NCBI GenBank assembly: GCA_049999725.1
Contig: JBNGIS010017735.1
Coordinates: 1 to 26,287, forward strand
Direction: 5' to 3'
From: Haplomitrium mnioides
Taxonomy: Eukaryota > Marchantiophyta > Haplomitriopsida > Calobryales
Length of the DNA stretch: 26,287 nt
Part shown: positions 25,100 through 26,287 of the stretch, one piece after another
Layout: the number at the start of each line of letters is the position of its first letter
Position numbering within the stretch: position 1 is the stretch's first letter
Notes under the pieces: model-generated
Told to the model about the DNA's origin: nothing
Databases searched by the model: none
The model's input: the letters and a program-made list of their open reading frames with translations, nothing else
Program-made: the position numbers and the translations under genes

Positions 25100-26287
25100 G
25101 GAGAGCAAGATAGAGGGCTAGCCATCAAATCCTCCTTGCCGAGAATGTCTTCCAGCACATTGATGCCTGAACCATCCAAGATCGGAGAATTCTGAGGTTC
25201 CGGCTCTAGGATGCAAAGGGTAGCAGCTGGGGACGGCAACTTGCCTGGCTGAATATACAGTGCGAGAGGAGTAGAAGAAGCTGCTTCTTCGGTACCTGAC
25301 ACCTGTGGTGGTCTACTCCTGATGTTCCATCTTACAGAGGGCCTCTCCACCGATTTCTCTTTGTTCCGGGGGGTGGGCTTGGGAGTCTTGAGGATCAAGG
25401 AAGAGGCTCTCCTAGTGTAGCGGCGTGTCACCTTCCTCCATTCTCCATCCAATTTTGATGAAGGGGAAACAGATTGTTCTACACAGAAGGAGGAAATGAG
25501 AGGAGCATCAGATGGAAAACTAGACCTATCCTCTACTAGGTTTCCTGTCTGTCCCTTGGAGGGGATATCCGACGAGAGCACAGGGGGGGGACTATGACAA
25601 CTGGCTTCCTCTTCCGGACTGGAGGGTTGCGTCAGATGCGATTTCAGGCAAGCTTCCTTCCCACGACAGACGACTTTGCTTCCTGGTTTAGCCAGCATCT
25701 CTGTGCGTCTCGCGGCTATTCCTAGGGGCAGAACTGGTGGAGACTTCGTCACAGAGGGAGCTTCTGGGGTCGAGGTCCCAGGCCGGTCCTCGACAGCCCT
25801 GGAGGGACCTCCAGGCCTTCTTGCTGGGGAGGCACTCAAGGTGGGTTGGGTTGCCGTTACCATCTTAGCCTTCCCTTTTTCTCTAAGAATATCTCCCTTC
25901 CCCCGCATGGACCAGCTGGGGATGTGGCCCAAGGGGCAATCTCTGATGAAGTGGTCGAGGCTGCGACACCCAAGACATCTTAGTGGGATGCCGTCATATT
26001 CCACTTCTTGGAGGAATCGCTTCCCCCCCGGCCCTTTGAGTCCAATAGTGGTCACCACTCCCTCAGAGGTGTCCAGTTCCACACAGAACTTGATATGCAT
26101 TTCTCTCTCAAAAGGGGGAATAGCCACCACCTTGCCAAAGCTCTCTGCCACCTTCGAAATCTGATTCCGGAATTCTTCTGGAAAGAAAGGGAGGGTGATC
26201 CATTTAGGAGCTGCTCTCTTTGCTTCTGAGATGGGATCAAAAAGAGGTTCCCAGTCCTGAATGGAGCACATCTTTTTCTTCAGGAGG
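25096..26287 (-). CDS. LINE A copy 2 ORF1: DUF4283-like zinc-knuckle protein, N-terminus beyond window
   Basis: The open frame runs from the window edge (LLKKKM...) to TGA at 25098-25096. It has CSIQDWEPLFDPISEAKR, KWITLPFFPEEFRNQI, HIKFCVELDTSEGV, the CCHC knuckle CLGCRSLDHFIRDC (about 25950-25991), a Ser/Pro-rich middle, the basic WRKVTRRYTRR patch and the ending GINVLEDILGKEDL. The first ATG in view is at 26271, but the homologous region of copy 1 continues upstream with the DUF4283 N-terminus, so the real start is outside the window. Frame is intact at the base where copy 1 lost a C. Role: RNA binding in the LINE ribonucleoprotein, by family. Confidence 0.88.
   Translation of the reverse strand, partial: LLKKKMCSIQDWEPLFDPISEAKRAAPKWITLPFFPEEFRNQISKVAESFGKVVAIPPFEREMHIKFCVELDTSEGVVTTIGLKGPGGKRFLQEVEYDGIPLRCLGCRSLDHFIRDCPLGHIPSWSMRGKGDILREKGKAKMVTATQPTLSASPARRPGGPSRAVEDRPGTSTPEAPSVTKSPPVLPLGIAARRTEMLAKPGSKVVCRGKEACLKSHLTQPSSPEEEASCHSPPPVLSSDIPSKGQTGNLVEDRSSFPSDAPLISSFCVEQSVSPSSKLDGEWRKVTRRYTRRASSLILKTPKPTPRNKEKSVERPSVRWNIRSRPPQVSGTEEAASSTPLALYIQPGKLPSPAATLCILEPEPQNSPILDGSGINVLEDILGKEDLMASPLSCSP

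Larger units (their letters stand above)
20664..26287 (-). mobile_element. LINE (L1-type) family A, copy 2, apparently intact within the window
   Basis: Same structure as copy 1 in reverse: T-run 20664-20677 (poly(A) tail), 3' end starting GACCGAAAGC at 20678, AATAAA on the minus strand near 20697-20702, ORF2, and ORF1 to the window edge. No frameshift or stop is seen in either ORF. It is inserted in LINE B copy 2. The 5' UTR is outside the window, so full-length status is not shown. Confidence 0.94.

Noticed and set aside
25676-26164. 162-residue open frame opposite LINE A ORF1
   Set aside because: Antisense shadow of ORF1.
1-26287. tRNA, rRNA or other structural RNA genes
   Set aside because: None recognised on either strand by eye; no cloverleaf or rRNA core sequences seen.

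Overview
This is eukaryotic DNA, almost certainly from a land plant with a large, transposon-rich genome. Evidence: plant L1-type LINEs with a DUF4283-like ORF1, Ty1/copia elements, LTRs with TATA boxes, and one exon of a plant-type PDAT (phospholipid:diacylglycerol acyltransferase) flanked by canonical splice sites. Nothing prokaryotic was seen. I cannot name the species; a fern, lycophyte or gymnosperm is a guess from genome style only.

Layout, left to right. 1-5887: LINE family A copy 1 (+ strand; ORF1 and ORF2 each carry one frameshift), ending in poly(A). 5888-6135: a LINE ORF1 fragment and a tail fragment of LINE family C. 6292-7406: a solo copia-type LTR with a 5-bp target duplication. 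7412-10640: several more diverged LTR copies of the same group in both orientations, interrupted by a tiny LINE A insertion (7779-7884) and a LINE C copy (7941-8990). 10641-11229: two 5'-truncated LINE B tails. 11271-11554: the PDAT exon, minus strand, the only host coding sequence recognised. 11555-12310: intron-like DNA with one C-like fragment. 12311-13857: LINE B copy 1 (minus), which codes for ORF1 but has no ORF2, and which itself carries a LINE C tail, a 33-bp LINE A tail insertion and a 100-N assembly gap. 13858-17438: a decayed + strand copia element with its 3' LTR. 17439-20090: a second, better preserved copia element on the minus strand, cut in its reverse transcriptase. 20126-20663: LINE B copy 2 (minus, also without ORF2). 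20664-26287: LINE A copy 2 (minus) with uninterrupted ORF1 (to the window edge) and ORF2.

How the parts fit: LINE A copy 2 looks capable of encoding a full endonuclease/reverse transcriptase. LINE B looks like a non-autonomous, ORF1-only relative (compare mammalian HAL1, 'half-L1') whose 3' end closely resembles that of LINE A, so it may be copied by LINE A machinery. In both LINE A copies ORF1 and ORF2 overlap by ATGA, which suggests coupled translation. The two LINE A copies face each other and form long inverted arms at the window ends. The host gene appears to be split by introns filled with these elements.
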